IMG/VR virus record: IMGVR_UViG_3300042934_000727
Coordinates: 1-64,000 of that record
Source of the DNA: a virus
DNA length: 64,000 nt
Reading direction: 5' to 3' (one strand)
Part shown: in pieces, positions 49,247 through 58,549 of the stretch
Position numbering within the stretch: position 1 is the stretch's first letter
How the letters are laid out: each line of letters starts with the position of its first letter
Position numbers and translations under genes: made by a program
Notes under the pieces: model-generated
What the model was told of the DNA's origin: nothing
The model's database searches: none
What the model saw: the letters and a program-made list of their open reading frames with translations, nothing else

Positions 49247-49260
49247 ATTTGCTAGCTAAT
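49247..49260. promoter_or_regulatory. operator ATTTGCTAGCTAAT
   Basis: One base off the palindrome. It lies between the terminator and a TAGAGA -10-like box, 23 nt before the chaperone ATG. Confidence 0.7.
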
Positions 49261-49282
49261 CCCCTAGAGAGAGGGCCGCTCC

Positions 49283-49963
49283 ATGAGCACCGACATCCCC
49301 GCCGAGATCCAGCAGATCGCCGACAACGCCCGCGACTCCTTCGACCTGGGCACCCGCCTGCGCGGCCGCTCGAAGCGCACGAAGAAGGTCCGCGTCTTCA
49401 CCGACGAGGTGACCGGCGAGCGTCTCGGTGGTCACGAGATGGTCGAAGAGATCAACCACCTCGGCCTCCGCATGACGAAGCCCCGCGTCTGGGGTCTCAT
49501 GGGCGACATCATCAAGCTGCAGGCGACCCCCAAGTCGGCCGAAGAGAACGCCGAGCAGATCGCCGAGATGAAGAAGGAGGTCGGCGCGCTCGCGCGCACC
49601 CTCGAGGAGAGCGCGCTCGACATCGAACTCCGAGCCATCCCCCGCGTCGTCAAGAAGGACGCTCACCGCGCGGCCCGCGAGGCCCTCGGGATCAGCGAGA
49701 AGATCTCGCCCGACCACGCGCGCTACGACGATTACGTCGACGAGCACGACGCCCAGATCCTCGTCCGCACGGTGGTGTCGATCTTCGACGCCGAGGACGA
49801 CCAGCTGCGCAAGGGCATCACGGTCGAGAACGCCCGCGCCCTGAAGGAGCTGCTGCCCGAGTGGGAGTACGCCAAGATCAGCCGCGCGCTGAACGAGCTC
49901 CTCTGGCAGAACTCGATCGCGGAGAAGGCGGTCGAGGACGCGGATTTCTCGCTCGGTATCTAG
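49283..49963 (+). CDS. tail assembly chaperone, zero frame (226 aa)
   Basis: MSTDIPAEIQQIADNARDSF...; acidic and helical, upstream of the tape measure as usual. AGAGAGAGGGCCGCTCC precedes the ATG. Confidence 0.75.
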   Translation: MSTDIPAEIQQIADNARDSFDLGTRLRGRSKRTKKVRVFTDEVTGERLGGHEMVEEINHLGLRMTKPRVWGLMGDIIKLQATPKSAEENAEQIAEMKKEVGALARTLEESALDIELRAIPRVVKKDAHRAAREALGISEKISPDHARYDDYVDEHDAQILVRTVVSIFDAEDDQLRKGITVENARALKELLPEWEYAKISRALNELLWQNSIAEKAVEDADFSLGI

Positions 49964-50433
49964 CATCGTCGGCCGGCGCCGGATACCTGCTGCAGATCAA
50001 GGCCGCGAAGGCGTGGGGGTTCCTCCCTACGTCGATGATCCTCGGCAAGCAGAAGCGGGGCACCCCCGGTAAGTGGGACCTGCTGCTCGCCAACGCTGAG
50101 ACGATCCTCGACCTCGAGCGCTGCCCGCAGTGCAACCAGCCGAAGTACGTCTGCCAGAACTCCGACCCCGATATCGACTTCCGCGTGTACGAGGAGGAGT
50201 GCCACGCCATGCTCGCCAAGGCCAAGCACGAGAAGAAGATCAAGGACAAGGACAAGGAGAACCGCGCGCACATCTCCGTCGGCGTCGAGGCGTACACGCA
50301 CAGCAAGACCGACACCGTCGAATTCCGTGGCCCCTTCTACCAGGAGCAGGCAGTGCGCCGCGAGAACCGCGAGCAGTCGCGTCCGCTCATCCCCCGCGAG
50401 CATCCGCCGGGCTGGACCCCCGAGGCCGAGTGA
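49283..50433 (+). CDS. tail assembly chaperone, -1 frameshift product
   Basis: The -1 frame is open from before the zero-frame stop to 50433 and encodes RYLASSAGAGYLLQIKAAKAW..., with CPQCNQPKYVC (zinc-binding) and a Lys-rich KKIKDKDKEN. It has no start of its own. Candidate slippery site GGATTTC at 49942-49948; CCGGCGCCGG inverted repeat follows at about 49972. Confidence 0.65.
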
Positions 50434-50443
50434 TTTCCGACCC

Positions 50444-50449
50444 TAGACT
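50444..50449 (+). promoter_or_regulatory. late leaderless promoter box before tape measure leader ORF
   Basis: CCGACCCTAGACTCCGCGCC, seven bases before ATG at 50457; among the best copies of the box. Confidence 0.7.
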
Positions 50450-50456
50450 CCGCGCC

Positions 50457-50516
50457 ATGTCACCCCGGGTCCATGCGCGGGAACACGGCATGGAGAGCCC
50501 GGAGGAGGTGCGATGA
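50457..50516 (+). CDS. 19-aa leader peptide before the tape measure gene
   Basis: MSPRVHAREHGMESPEEVR, starting exactly where a leaderless transcript would begin. Its TGA overlaps the tape measure ATG (ATGA), so the ribosome that reads it could restart there. Confidence 0.45.
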   Translation: MSPRVHAREHGMESPEEVR

Positions 50517-53500
50517 GCGACGGAATGGAGTCCGAGGCCACACTCCGACTTCGCGTCATCGAGGACCTCACCGCCTCGATCCGCAAGGTCCACGAGTTCA
50601 ACGAAGAGGTCGGCTACTCCGACCAGGAGATGAAGCGCCTCGGCAAGACCGCCGACAAGCTCTCCGACCAGCTCGACGGCGTCGGCAAGTCCGCAGACCG
50701 TGCCGGCAAGGGCGTCTCGAGCGCGGCATCCAACGCCGGGTCGAAGGAGTGGTCGCAGCTCGTCGACCGCATCGGCGCCGCGCAGGCCGCCTACCGCAGC
50801 TTCCGCCAGGAAGTCGCCCTCGGCAAGTACGCCGACATGGGCTTCGACGACTGGGTCGGCCGCTACAACGAGTCCGGCCGCGGCAAGCTCAACCGCACCG
50901 ACCTGGCGGCCTACCGCGACGGCACGGCCGCCTCCATCCTCGGTGACGACACCGCTGACCTGCGCGAGCAGCAGCGCCTCCTTGACCAGATCTCCGCGTC
51001 GCACGATCGCAACGCCAGCCGCCGCCGCGCAGACGACCAGCGCGACCAGCAGGCGCAGTGGACCGCCATCCAGAACGCCCGCCAGCTCGAGTCCGAAGAG
51101 GCACGCGTCACTGCGGAGCTCGCGCGCCAGGCCGACATGCGCACGAACGCGAGCCGCGCCAGCGCGTTCCGCTCGAGCGGCGTCGACACTCGCCTCGGCG
51201 CTGCGCCCACCGGCATCCGCGCGGCCGACACCGGCCTCGCCGCCATGCTCCTCGCCGAAGAGGACCGCTCCAAGCGCGCCCGCAAGGCCCTCGCCGACTA
51301 CGACTCGCAGCTCAACTCCAACGCCGTCAGCTACAAGGCGTCCACCAGCGCGCTCGCGAACATGCTCGTCGCCGAAGAGGAGCAGATCAACGCCCTCCCC
51401 CGGCTCCGCTATGCGCTCTACGACGTGGCGACCACCGCCGGCGTCATGTCCACCGCGATCCTCGCTGCAGAGGCCGCGGTCGTCTACTCCGCCGCCTCCT
51501 TCGAGTCCTCGTTCACCGCCGTCGAGCGCACCTCGCGCACCTCCGGCGAGCAGGCAGCCCTCCTTCGCGACCAGCTGACCGGGCTCACCCGCGACATCCC
51601 GGCCGCATTCTCCGAAGTCGCCAGCGTCGCCACCCTCGGTGCGCAGCTGGATATCGCCTCCGGCGACCTGGCCGAGTTCAGCAACCAGGTCATCCAGTTC
51701 TCCGCCACCACCGGCGTCGCCGCGGAGCAGTCCGCCGAGGGCTTCGGTCGCATCGGCCAGCTGCTCAAGGTCCCCGCCTCGGAGTTCCAGAACCTCGGAT
51801 CGGCCATCCTCTACGCCGGTAACACGTCTGTCGCGACCGAGCAGGACGTGCTGAACTACGCGCAGCGCCTCTCGATCGCCGGCCACGAAGCGGGCCTCAC
51901 CGCCGACCAGGTCATCGCCCTGTCCGGCACGTTCGCATCGCTCGGCATCGGCCTCGAGGCCGCGCAGGGTGCCACCCAGCGCATCTTCCAGCAGATCAGC
52001 CGCGACATCTCGCTCGGCGAGGACGCGCTGCACAAGTACTCCGCCCTCACCGGCATGACGGCGCAGGAGTTCGCTACCGCGTGGTCGCAGGAGCCGCAGA
52101 AGGCCCTCAACCAGCTCATCGGCGGCCTGAGCCGCGCGAGCGACCTGACCGGCGCGCTCGACAGCCTCGGCATCACCGAGACCCGTGAGGTGCGCGCGCT
52201 CACCGCGCTCGCGAACAACACGGAGCTCTACAACACCCTGCTCACCGAGACGAACCAGGCGTACACCGACGGCACCTACCTCGCCGACTCGTACAGCAAG
52301 GTCGTCGACGACCTGGCCTCGCGCTGGCAGATCTTCCTCAACTCGCTGATGGAGTTCGGCGCGGCCGCGGGCACCGCTCTCCTCCCGACCCTCGGCGCCA
52401 TCCTCAGTGGCGTGAGCGATGTCATCAACACGATGACGGACCTCATCAGCACCCCGGCCGGCCAGTGGTTCGCAGGCATCTCGCTCGCCGCGGCCGCCGT
52501 GATCGGCATCCTCGGCCTGGTCACCACCGGCGCCACGATCACCGCCGCCTCCTTCCTCGCCCTCCGCACCGCCATCGCGGAGCTCGGCTGGACCGCAGCG
52601 ACCGGCGGCGCCCGCGGCTTCGCGGCCAGCCTCCTCGGCGCGAGCGGTGCGGCCACCACCGCCACGGCCGGAGTGAACGGCTTCAAGGTGGCGCTCGCGA
52701 GCACCGGCATCGGCCTGGCCGTCGTCGCGCTCGGCACCCTCGCCACCGCATTCGCGCAGTCCGGTGGCGCCGCGAAGCAGACCTTCAACGACTTCATCGG
52801 CTCCACGGCTGGCCTGACGGAAGCCATCGCGGCAGACGCCGAGGCTGGCTCGAACGCCCTCTTCGTGATGACGGCGGCCGCGCAGGAGAACGCCCTGGCC
52901 TCCGACGCGCAGGCGCGCGCCATCCAGGGTGCCGCGATCATCGCCGGAGCCGACATGCCCTCCGGGATGGGCGCCTCGACCGGCGCGATCCAGGACAACA
53001 CGTTCGCGATCGGCGAGAACACCCTCGCGTGGATGCGCAACCAGCTCATGCAGAGCGACGCCTTCAAGCAGCTCGGCGAGAACACGGAGCTGGTCGAGTA
53101 CTTCCAGGCGACCGGCGCCAGCATCGACGACATGCTCGCTGCGCAGGTGCAGAACGGTGAGCAGGGCCTCCTCGACTACATCCAGCGGATCGAGGCGTCG
53201 GCATCCGCGCGCGCCGCCATCGCGTCCGGCCGTATCAAGTCCGCGCTCTCCGACGGGTGGGGCATCCCCTCCACCCAGACCTCCTCCGGCTCGCAGCAGC
53301 TCAACACGGGCCTGTGGGGCCTGCAGGGCGTGACGGGCAACAACACCGCCCGCGGCATCCAGAAGCTCGCCGAGTTTACGAAGGGCATGAGCGGTCAGCT
53401 CGCCATCATGGGCGGCGCCGCGAAGAAGTCCAGCACCGCGCTGAAGCAGGGCTTCGACGAGGGCACCGACTCCGCAGTCAAGCTCGGCAACGCCATCGGT

Positions 53501-54760
53501 GGCGGCGGAGGCGGCGGCGGCAAGGGAGGCGGCGTCACCGAGAAGGTCCGCACGCTCGTCGACTACGCCGGCGATCTGGGCGGCGTCATCTCCCGCGCCT
53601 TCGACATCCGCTTCGGCCCCGAGCAGTCCCTCGACTCCATCACCGGTGGGTGGAACCGGATCGCGAAGGCCTCCGAGGACGCGCGCACCAACATCGAGGA
53701 GTACCAGCGGAAGCTGGGCGAGCTGAACGCCGACAAGGCGATCAAGGAGTACTGGCTCAGCGTCGCCGAGATGTACGGCGACGAGCTGCGCGCCATGAAG
53801 CTGCGCGAGGAGCTCGCGAAGGTCTCCGCCGACCAGGCCGCCGAGCAGAAGAAGCTGGCGATCGAGCAGGACAAGGCGTCCATGTCGCTCACCGGCAACA
53901 GCGACGCCGCCCTGCAGAACCGCGCCACCATGCTCGGCCTCGTCGGCGAGTACCAGGACTACATCAACGCGCTCGCATCGAGCGGCATGGGCCAGGAAGA
54001 GCTCGAGGCGAAGGCCGCGCAGCTCAAGCAGGAGTTCATTCGCCAGGCGACCCAGATGGGCTTCAACCGCGGCGAGGTGGACCGCTACTCCGTTGCGTTC
54101 GACGGCATGACGCTCGCGATCAACCGCGTGCCCCGCAACATCACCGTCTCGGCCAACGCCAACCCCGCCCTGCAGGCTCTCGCCGAGTTCGAGGCGCGCG
54201 GTATCGCCGCGGCCAACGCCGTGCGCAGCGCCGTCGGTAACGCGCTCGGCGGCGCCATGGACACCTCGGCCGCCGACGAGGCTGCTCGCAAGGCTGCCCG
54301 CCGTTTCCAGCTCTCCGCGCAGATCGCCCTCCTGCACGCGCAGGCCATCGTCGCCGGCCTCAACGGCAACGTCGCCTCCGTCATCGGCTACAACGCAGCC
54401 ATCGACATCAAGCAGGCCCAAATCGCGACCGGCCGCTACGCCGACGGTGGCTACACCGGCTCGGGCGGCAAGTACACGCCGGCCGGCATCGTCCACAAGG
54501 GCGAGTTCGTCTTCTCGAAGGAGGCCACGGCGCACTTCGGCCCCGGCTTCCTGAACCGCATGCACGAGGCCGGCAAGGCGGGCATGACGCCCGTGGCCGC
54601 GCCGTCCTCGGGCTCTCGGGTGATGGAGCTCGGCCCGTCCACCATTCAGGCGATCGTGCAGGGCTTCATGGCCGCCGGCGGGACCTACCTCGACGGCCGC
54701 CAGCTCGCGCGCAGCGTCGGCGCCGCGTTCACCGCCAACAACGTTCTCGGAGGTGCCTGA
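50513..54760 (+). CDS. tape measure protein
   Basis: 1415 aa; CCGGAGGAGGTGCG before ATG. Long coiled-coil helices (RRADDQRDQQAQWTAIQNAR), a hydrophobic block near 620-760, and a Gly-rich linker GGGGGGGKGGG near 1000. Residue number sets the tail length (about 0.15 nm per residue gives roughly 210 nm). The C-terminal FSKEATAHFGPGFLNRMHEA region is typical of tail proteins. Confidence 0.9.
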   Translation: MSDGMESEATLRLRVIEDLTASIRKVHEFNEEVGYSDQEMKRLGKTADKLSDQLDGVGKSADRAGKGVSSAASNAGSKEWSQLVDRIGAAQAAYRSFRQEVALGKYADMGFDDWVGRYNESGRGKLNRTDLAAYRDGTAASILGDDTADLREQQRLLDQISASHDRNASRRRADDQRDQQAQWTAIQNARQLESEEARVTAELARQADMRTNASRASAFRSSGVDTRLGAAPTGIRAADTGLAAMLLAEEDRSKRARKALADYDSQLNSNAVSYKASTSALANMLVAEEEQINALPRLRYALYDVATTAGVMSTAILAAEAAVVYSAASFESSFTAVERTSRTSGEQAALLRDQLTGLTRDIPAAFSEVASVATLGAQLDIASGDLAEFSNQVIQFSATTGVAAEQSAEGFGRIGQLLKVPASEFQNLGSAILYAGNTSVATEQDVLNYAQRLSIAGHEAGLTADQVIALSGTFASLGIGLEAAQGATQRIFQQISRDISLGEDALHKYSALTGMTAQEFATAWSQEPQKALNQLIGGLSRASDLTGALDSLGITETREVRALTALANNTELYNTLLTETNQAYTDGTYLADSYSKVVDDLASRWQIFLNSLMEFGAAAGTALLPTLGAILSGVSDVINTMTDLISTPAGQWFAGISLAAAAVIGILGLVTTGATITAASFLALRTAIAELGWTAATGGARGFAASLLGASGAATTATAGVNGFKVALASTGIGLAVVALGTLATAFAQSGGAAKQTFNDFIGSTAGLTEAIAADAEAGSNALFVMTAAAQENALASDAQARAIQGAAIIAGADMPSGMGASTGAIQDNTFAIGENTLAWMRNQLMQSDAFKQLGENTELVEYFQATGASIDDMLAAQVQNGEQGLLDYIQRIEASASARAAIASGRIKSALSDGWGIPSTQTSSGSQQLNTGLWGLQGVTGNNTARGIQKLAEFTKGMSGQLAIMGGAAKKSSTALKQGFDEGTDSAVKLGNAIGGGGGGGGKGGGVTEKVRTLVDYAGDLGGVISRAFDIRFGPEQSLDSITGGWNRIAKASEDARTNIEEYQRKLGELNADKAIKEYWLSVAEMYGDELRAMKLREELAKVSADQAAEQKKLAIEQDKASMSLTGNSDAALQNRATMLGLVGEYQDYINALASSGMGQEELEAKAAQLKQEFIRQATQMGFNRGEVDRYSVAFDGMTLAINRVPRNITVSANANPALQALAEFEARGIAAANAVRSAVGNALGGAMDTSAADEAARKAARRFQLSAQIALLHAQAIVAGLNGNVASVIGYNAAIDIKQAQIATGRYADGGYTGSGGKYTPAGIVHKGEFVFSKEATAHFGPGFLNRMHEAGKAGMTPVAAPSSGSRVMELGPSTIQAIVQGFMAAGGTYLDGRQLARSVGAAFTANNVLGGA

Positions 54761-55662
54761 TGGGTGCACAGATGTGGTTCGGCACCGAAGAGTACATGCA
54801 GTGGGTGCCTGCCCCGATGTCGGGCGCCGACATGGGCGCGAAGGGCTGGGCCACCAGCGGCACCCTCCTCAACGGCGGCGGGTTCGGCGCCGGCTCCTTC
54901 GGCAGCCACAAGAACTACTCGTTCAGCTGGAGCGCAGCGTCGTCCCCCGAGGCCGCGCTGCTCATGCAGGCCTACCAGGCCGGGACCTACGGCCGCGGGC
55001 ACATCCAGCTCGTCGACCCCACTGCGTACGGCACGAACATCCTGCCCGCGCATTGGGCTGACCCGTCCCTCGCGCTCGGCAACGAGGCGCCCACGCTTCT
55101 GCGCACGCGCAACCTGCCGGTGACCCCGTCGGTGACCAGCAACTTCCGGGCCAACCGGCTGCCCGTGCGCGGCGCAACGTACGACCTGACGGCCGCCGCG
55201 GTCGGCTTCCCGGGCGCGCGCGACTCTCTCTTCATCCCGGTCCCGCCCGGCTACCAGCTCCGCCTCGGCGCGTTCTACTCCGCCACGGCCACCGCCGGGC
55301 TCTTCGCGGCCCCGGTGGACGCGGCTGGCTCCGCCGGCACTCCGATCAAGCTCACGCCACTCGCCGCGGACGCCTCCGTCATCATCCCCGACGCCGTCCC
55401 TGCCGGCGCGCTCGGCGTGCGCCTCTGGCTCGGCAAGACCGCACCCGGCCCGGCGTCCGCCACGCTCCGCGCGCTCATCGCCCGGCTCGTCCACGGCGCC
55501 CTCCCCGACGGCAAGGAGCTCTACGGGCCCTGGGTGGCAGGCGAAGGCCACTCCGGCCTCATCTTCAACGGCCCGCCCACCTATGTGAAGTACAACGGCG
55601 TCGACGGCGGCCAGGTCGGGTACGCCGCATCGTTCAAGGAGACCGGATCATGGGCGTACTAG
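54760..55662 (+). CDS. distal tail/minor tail protein (300 aa)
   Basis: MGAQMWFGTEEYMQWVPAPM...; beta-rich, right after the tape measure, as Dit-like proteins. Start in TGATG. The C-terminal half has a jelly-roll look. Confidence 0.7.
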   Translation: MGAQMWFGTEEYMQWVPAPMSGADMGAKGWATSGTLLNGGGFGAGSFGSHKNYSFSWSAASSPEAALLMQAYQAGTYGRGHIQLVDPTAYGTNILPAHWADPSLALGNEAPTLLRTRNLPVTPSVTSNFRANRLPVRGATYDLTAAAVGFPGARDSLFIPVPPGYQLRLGAFYSATATAGLFAAPVDAAGSAGTPIKLTPLAADASVIIPDAVPAGALGVRLWLGKTAPGPASATLRALIARLVHGALPDGKELYGPWVAGEGHSGLIFNGPPTYVKYNGVDGGQVGYAASFKETGSWAY

Positions 55663-57272
55663 CCACTGTCGACGGCGACCCGATCGAGCTGCAGGCCTAC
55701 TCGGTCGTCGAGGCGAGCACGCCTCTGTCGGTCGATGACTCCACCGGCCAGGTCGGCTCGTTCACCATGGCGCTGCCCACCGGATCCGACGCGCGCACGC
55801 ACCTGCTCATGCAGGGCGCGCCCGTGCGGCTCGCTGACACCCGCAACGGCTTCACGGTCGGCACCCTGCAGGGCGTCGGCCAGACGGCGGACACCCACCT
55901 GACCGCCCTCACCAGCCTGTCGCGGCTCGCCGACCTGAACATCTACTACGTGACCGCGGCCCCCTTCGCCGGCACGCTCGGCGCGGCCTTCGCCTACTAC
56001 TTCAGCCTGGCCGGCATCACGTCCGGCTTCCGGATCGAGCCCGCCATCGCCAACAAGCAGGTCGCCATCATCGGATGGAGTGGGGAGCTGTGGTTCCACC
56101 TGAAGTCCCTCGCGGCCGCTCACATGGCGGAGATCTCTCTCGTCTCGGGCTCGATCATCGTTCGCCCCGTGCGCCAGCGCGAAGCCATCCCTGGCCGCGA
56201 CACCGCGCGCGCACGAGCGCTCCCCGGCACGCAGCTCGCGCGCGCCATCGAGGTCTACCACTACGAGACCGAGGAGATCTTCGACCGGCTCGTATACCCC
56301 ATCGGTGGCTGGAGCACTGAAGCCCCGATCCTCTCGGTGAACGCCGGAGAGGTGACCGAGCAGACGCTCGAGATCGAGGGCTCGCTCACTTCGGTGCGCC
56401 AGCCGCAGTTCCGCGCCTCCGTCGGCCCGCAGTACGACGCGGAGAGCGTCTACACGATCGTCGGAGACGACGGCCTCCCCGTCACCGAGGCAGCCTGGAA
56501 GGCGGGCGGCGGCTACCTCGAGGTGAGCATCGCCGAGGATACCCAGTCGCTCATCCTGCGCGCGCGAGGCGCCACCGGCGTCGGGAACCTCAACAAGGAG
56601 GCGATCAAGGTCTTCTCGATCGCGATGGCATCGAACTCGGGCAGCAACAGCTACTCGAGCCTGCGCATCCTCGGCAGCGGAATCGCCTTCCGCAAGACGA
56701 AGTACACCATCCCGACCGGCGTCGCCCCGCAGCGCACCTCCCAGGAAGTCGGCATCACTGTCGACAACCCCTTCCTCACCTCCATCGGAGACGTGTACGC
56801 CGCCGGCAACCGCGTCGCCCGGAGATACAGCGGCCGCGCCCTCGGCCTCTCCGGCTCCGTCACCGCGATCAACCAGATCGGCGACCGCGGCGTAGCGAAG
56901 CTCCCGACCGTGCGCGAGGTGCAGGCCACCTTCGAGGGTCTCACCAACGCGCAGGTCGAGGCGCACCCCATCAACGCGGGCAAGACCAACGCCCAGATCC
57001 GCGAGTTCTGGCTCAGCACCATGCAGGGCGAGTACGAGAACCAGACCTTCGGCAACGTCGGTGGAGCGCGCGTATGGGACGAGGGCAGCCGCCGCTTCTA
57101 CCGGATCCGCAACGCCACCACGACACCGGACGGCATCTCTTTCGACGCCGAAGACGACCTGACGAACGCCGACATGCAGGCCCGCCTGCAGGGGCTCACC
57201 AACGCGCAGGTCACCGCGCTGTTTGCCGGCAAGACGAACGCGCAGGTCGTGCTGGGAGGCGTACCCCTCTAG
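55650..57272 (+). CDS. minor tail protein with C-terminal repeats (540 aa)
   Basis: Overlaps the previous gene by 13 nt. N-terminal beta domain, central part like tail hub proteins. Near the end two related units LTNAQVEAHPINAGKTNAQI and LTNAQVTALFAGKTNAQV, which could be stacked fibre repeats. Confidence 0.7.
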   Translation: MGVLATVDGDPIELQAYSVVEASTPLSVDDSTGQVGSFTMALPTGSDARTHLLMQGAPVRLADTRNGFTVGTLQGVGQTADTHLTALTSLSRLADLNIYYVTAAPFAGTLGAAFAYYFSLAGITSGFRIEPAIANKQVAIIGWSGELWFHLKSLAAAHMAEISLVSGSIIVRPVRQREAIPGRDTARARALPGTQLARAIEVYHYETEEIFDRLVYPIGGWSTEAPILSVNAGEVTEQTLEIEGSLTSVRQPQFRASVGPQYDAESVYTIVGDDGLPVTEAAWKAGGGYLEVSIAEDTQSLILRARGATGVGNLNKEAIKVFSIAMASNSGSNSYSSLRILGSGIAFRKTKYTIPTGVAPQRTSQEVGITVDNPFLTSIGDVYAAGNRVARRYSGRALGLSGSVTAINQIGDRGVAKLPTVREVQATFEGLTNAQVEAHPINAGKTNAQIREFWLSTMQGEYENQTFGNVGGARVWDEGSRRFYRIRNATTTPDGISFDAEDDLTNADMQARLQGLTNAQVTALFAGKTNAQVVLGGVPL

Positions 57273-57290
57273 AGCGGCCCGCCGCGCCCT

Positions 57291-57296
57291 TAGACT
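57291..57296 (+). promoter_or_regulatory. late promoter box TAGACTCCGC
   Basis: CGCCCTTAGACTCCGC. Here the gene start (GTG 57336) lies further away and has its own ribosome site, so this is not leaderless. Confidence 0.55.
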
Positions 57297-57335
57297 CCGC
57301 AACCACCGCGACCGTCATGAGTGGGGAGGATCTTC

Positions 57336-58529
57336 GTGAGCGACATTCTGCCGCGCCGAAACCTCCCGCCCGAGGCTGAGCCCTGGGGTCGCGGCATCCA
57401 GAAGCTGCTCACGGACCTCCTCAAGGATGTAGCGAAAACCCAGAGTGCGGCCACCGCCAACCAGGCCCGACATGCGGGCATCCTCGGCGCGGTCGCCGGC
57501 CAGGCCAAGGTCATCGCGACCCAGACGGATGTCATCGACGGCCACGAGGCAATCCTCCTCCCCGTCGCGGCCCCCGAGGCACCCACGCCTCCGTCGCTCA
57601 CCTCTCAGCGCGGCAGCATCACCGCGGTGTGGGACGGAGAACTGGTCAACGACGAAGGCGTCAGCGCGCCGCCGACCACCGGCTTCAAGGAGGTCTTCGC
57701 CGAAATCGCGGAGGCCGACTCCGCGACCCCCGAGACGATCTGGACCCGCGTCGGTCAGCCCCTTACCGACGCGGGCGACACGGTCATCACCGATCTCCCC
57801 GTCGGCGCGCGCCGCTGGGTGCGCTTCGTGGCGGCCTCGAACTCGGGCCTGACATCGCGAGCCTCCGCCGACGCCTCGATCGTCGTGACAGGGGTCGCGA
57901 CGGAGGACCTCGACGAGTCCGTGGCGGGAGCGATCAGCGACGCGAAGTCCGCCGCCGACACCGCCACATCCGACGCGCTCGAGGCGGCACAGAAGGCCGA
58001 GCAGGCCTTGTCTCAGGTCGAGAAGACGATCCAGACCAGCCTCGACGAATACTTCGTCTCGAGCTCCTCGACTACCCCGCCGCCCGCCGGCGCCGCCTGG
58101 AGCTCCGATACCCCCGACTGGACGCCCGGCGAGTACGTGTGGCGACGCACGAAGAACACGCACATCGACGGCAGCATCAGCTACTCGTCCCCCGCCGTCA
58201 TCACCGGGGCGGACGGAGCGCCCGGCGAGGATGCCGTACTGCTGCGCATCTTCTCGACCCGCGGCACCGCCTTCAAGAACAACGCGATCTCCACGACCCT
58301 CTACGTCGTCGTCTACGCGGGCGCCCGACAGATCACTACCTTGACCGACCTGCGAGCCGAGCTGGGCACCACGGCTTTCCTCGAATGGAGGTGGCGACGC
58401 TCTCAGGACAGCGAGTTCGGCGTCATTTCCTCTGCGGACCCCCGGCTGTCGCTGGGCGGCTTCGCGCTGACCATCTCGCCTGCCGAGGTGGATCAGCAGA
58501 CCCTCTTCGAGTGCCACCTGCGCACCTAA
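57336..58529 (+). CDS. minor tail protein (397 aa)
   Basis: GTG start VSDILPRRNLPPEAEPWGRG with GGGGAGGATCTTC upstream. A coiled coil (QARHAGILGAVAGQAKVIAT), FN3-like part (PPSLTSQRGSITAVWDG), and a coil near residue 205. Probably a tail-tip or central fibre part. Confidence 0.7.
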   Translation: MSDILPRRNLPPEAEPWGRGIQKLLTDLLKDVAKTQSAATANQARHAGILGAVAGQAKVIATQTDVIDGHEAILLPVAAPEAPTPPSLTSQRGSITAVWDGELVNDEGVSAPPTTGFKEVFAEIAEADSATPETIWTRVGQPLTDAGDTVITDLPVGARRWVRFVAASNSGLTSRASADASIVVTGVATEDLDESVAGAISDAKSAADTATSDALEAAQKAEQALSQVEKTIQTSLDEYFVSSSSTTPPPAGAAWSSDTPDWTPGEYVWRRTKNTHIDGSISYSSPAVITGADGAPGEDAVLLRIFSTRGTAFKNNAISTTLYVVVYAGARQITTLTDLRAELGTTAFLEWRWRRSQDSEFGVISSADPRLSLGGFALTISPAEVDQQTLFECHLRT

Positions 58530-58549
58530 TCCGATTGGAACACTGAGCC

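Noticed and set aside
50387-54769. 1460-codon reading frame opposite the tape measure gene
   Set aside because: GC-rich codon bias opens antisense frames; composition is unlike a protein and the tape measure is clear.
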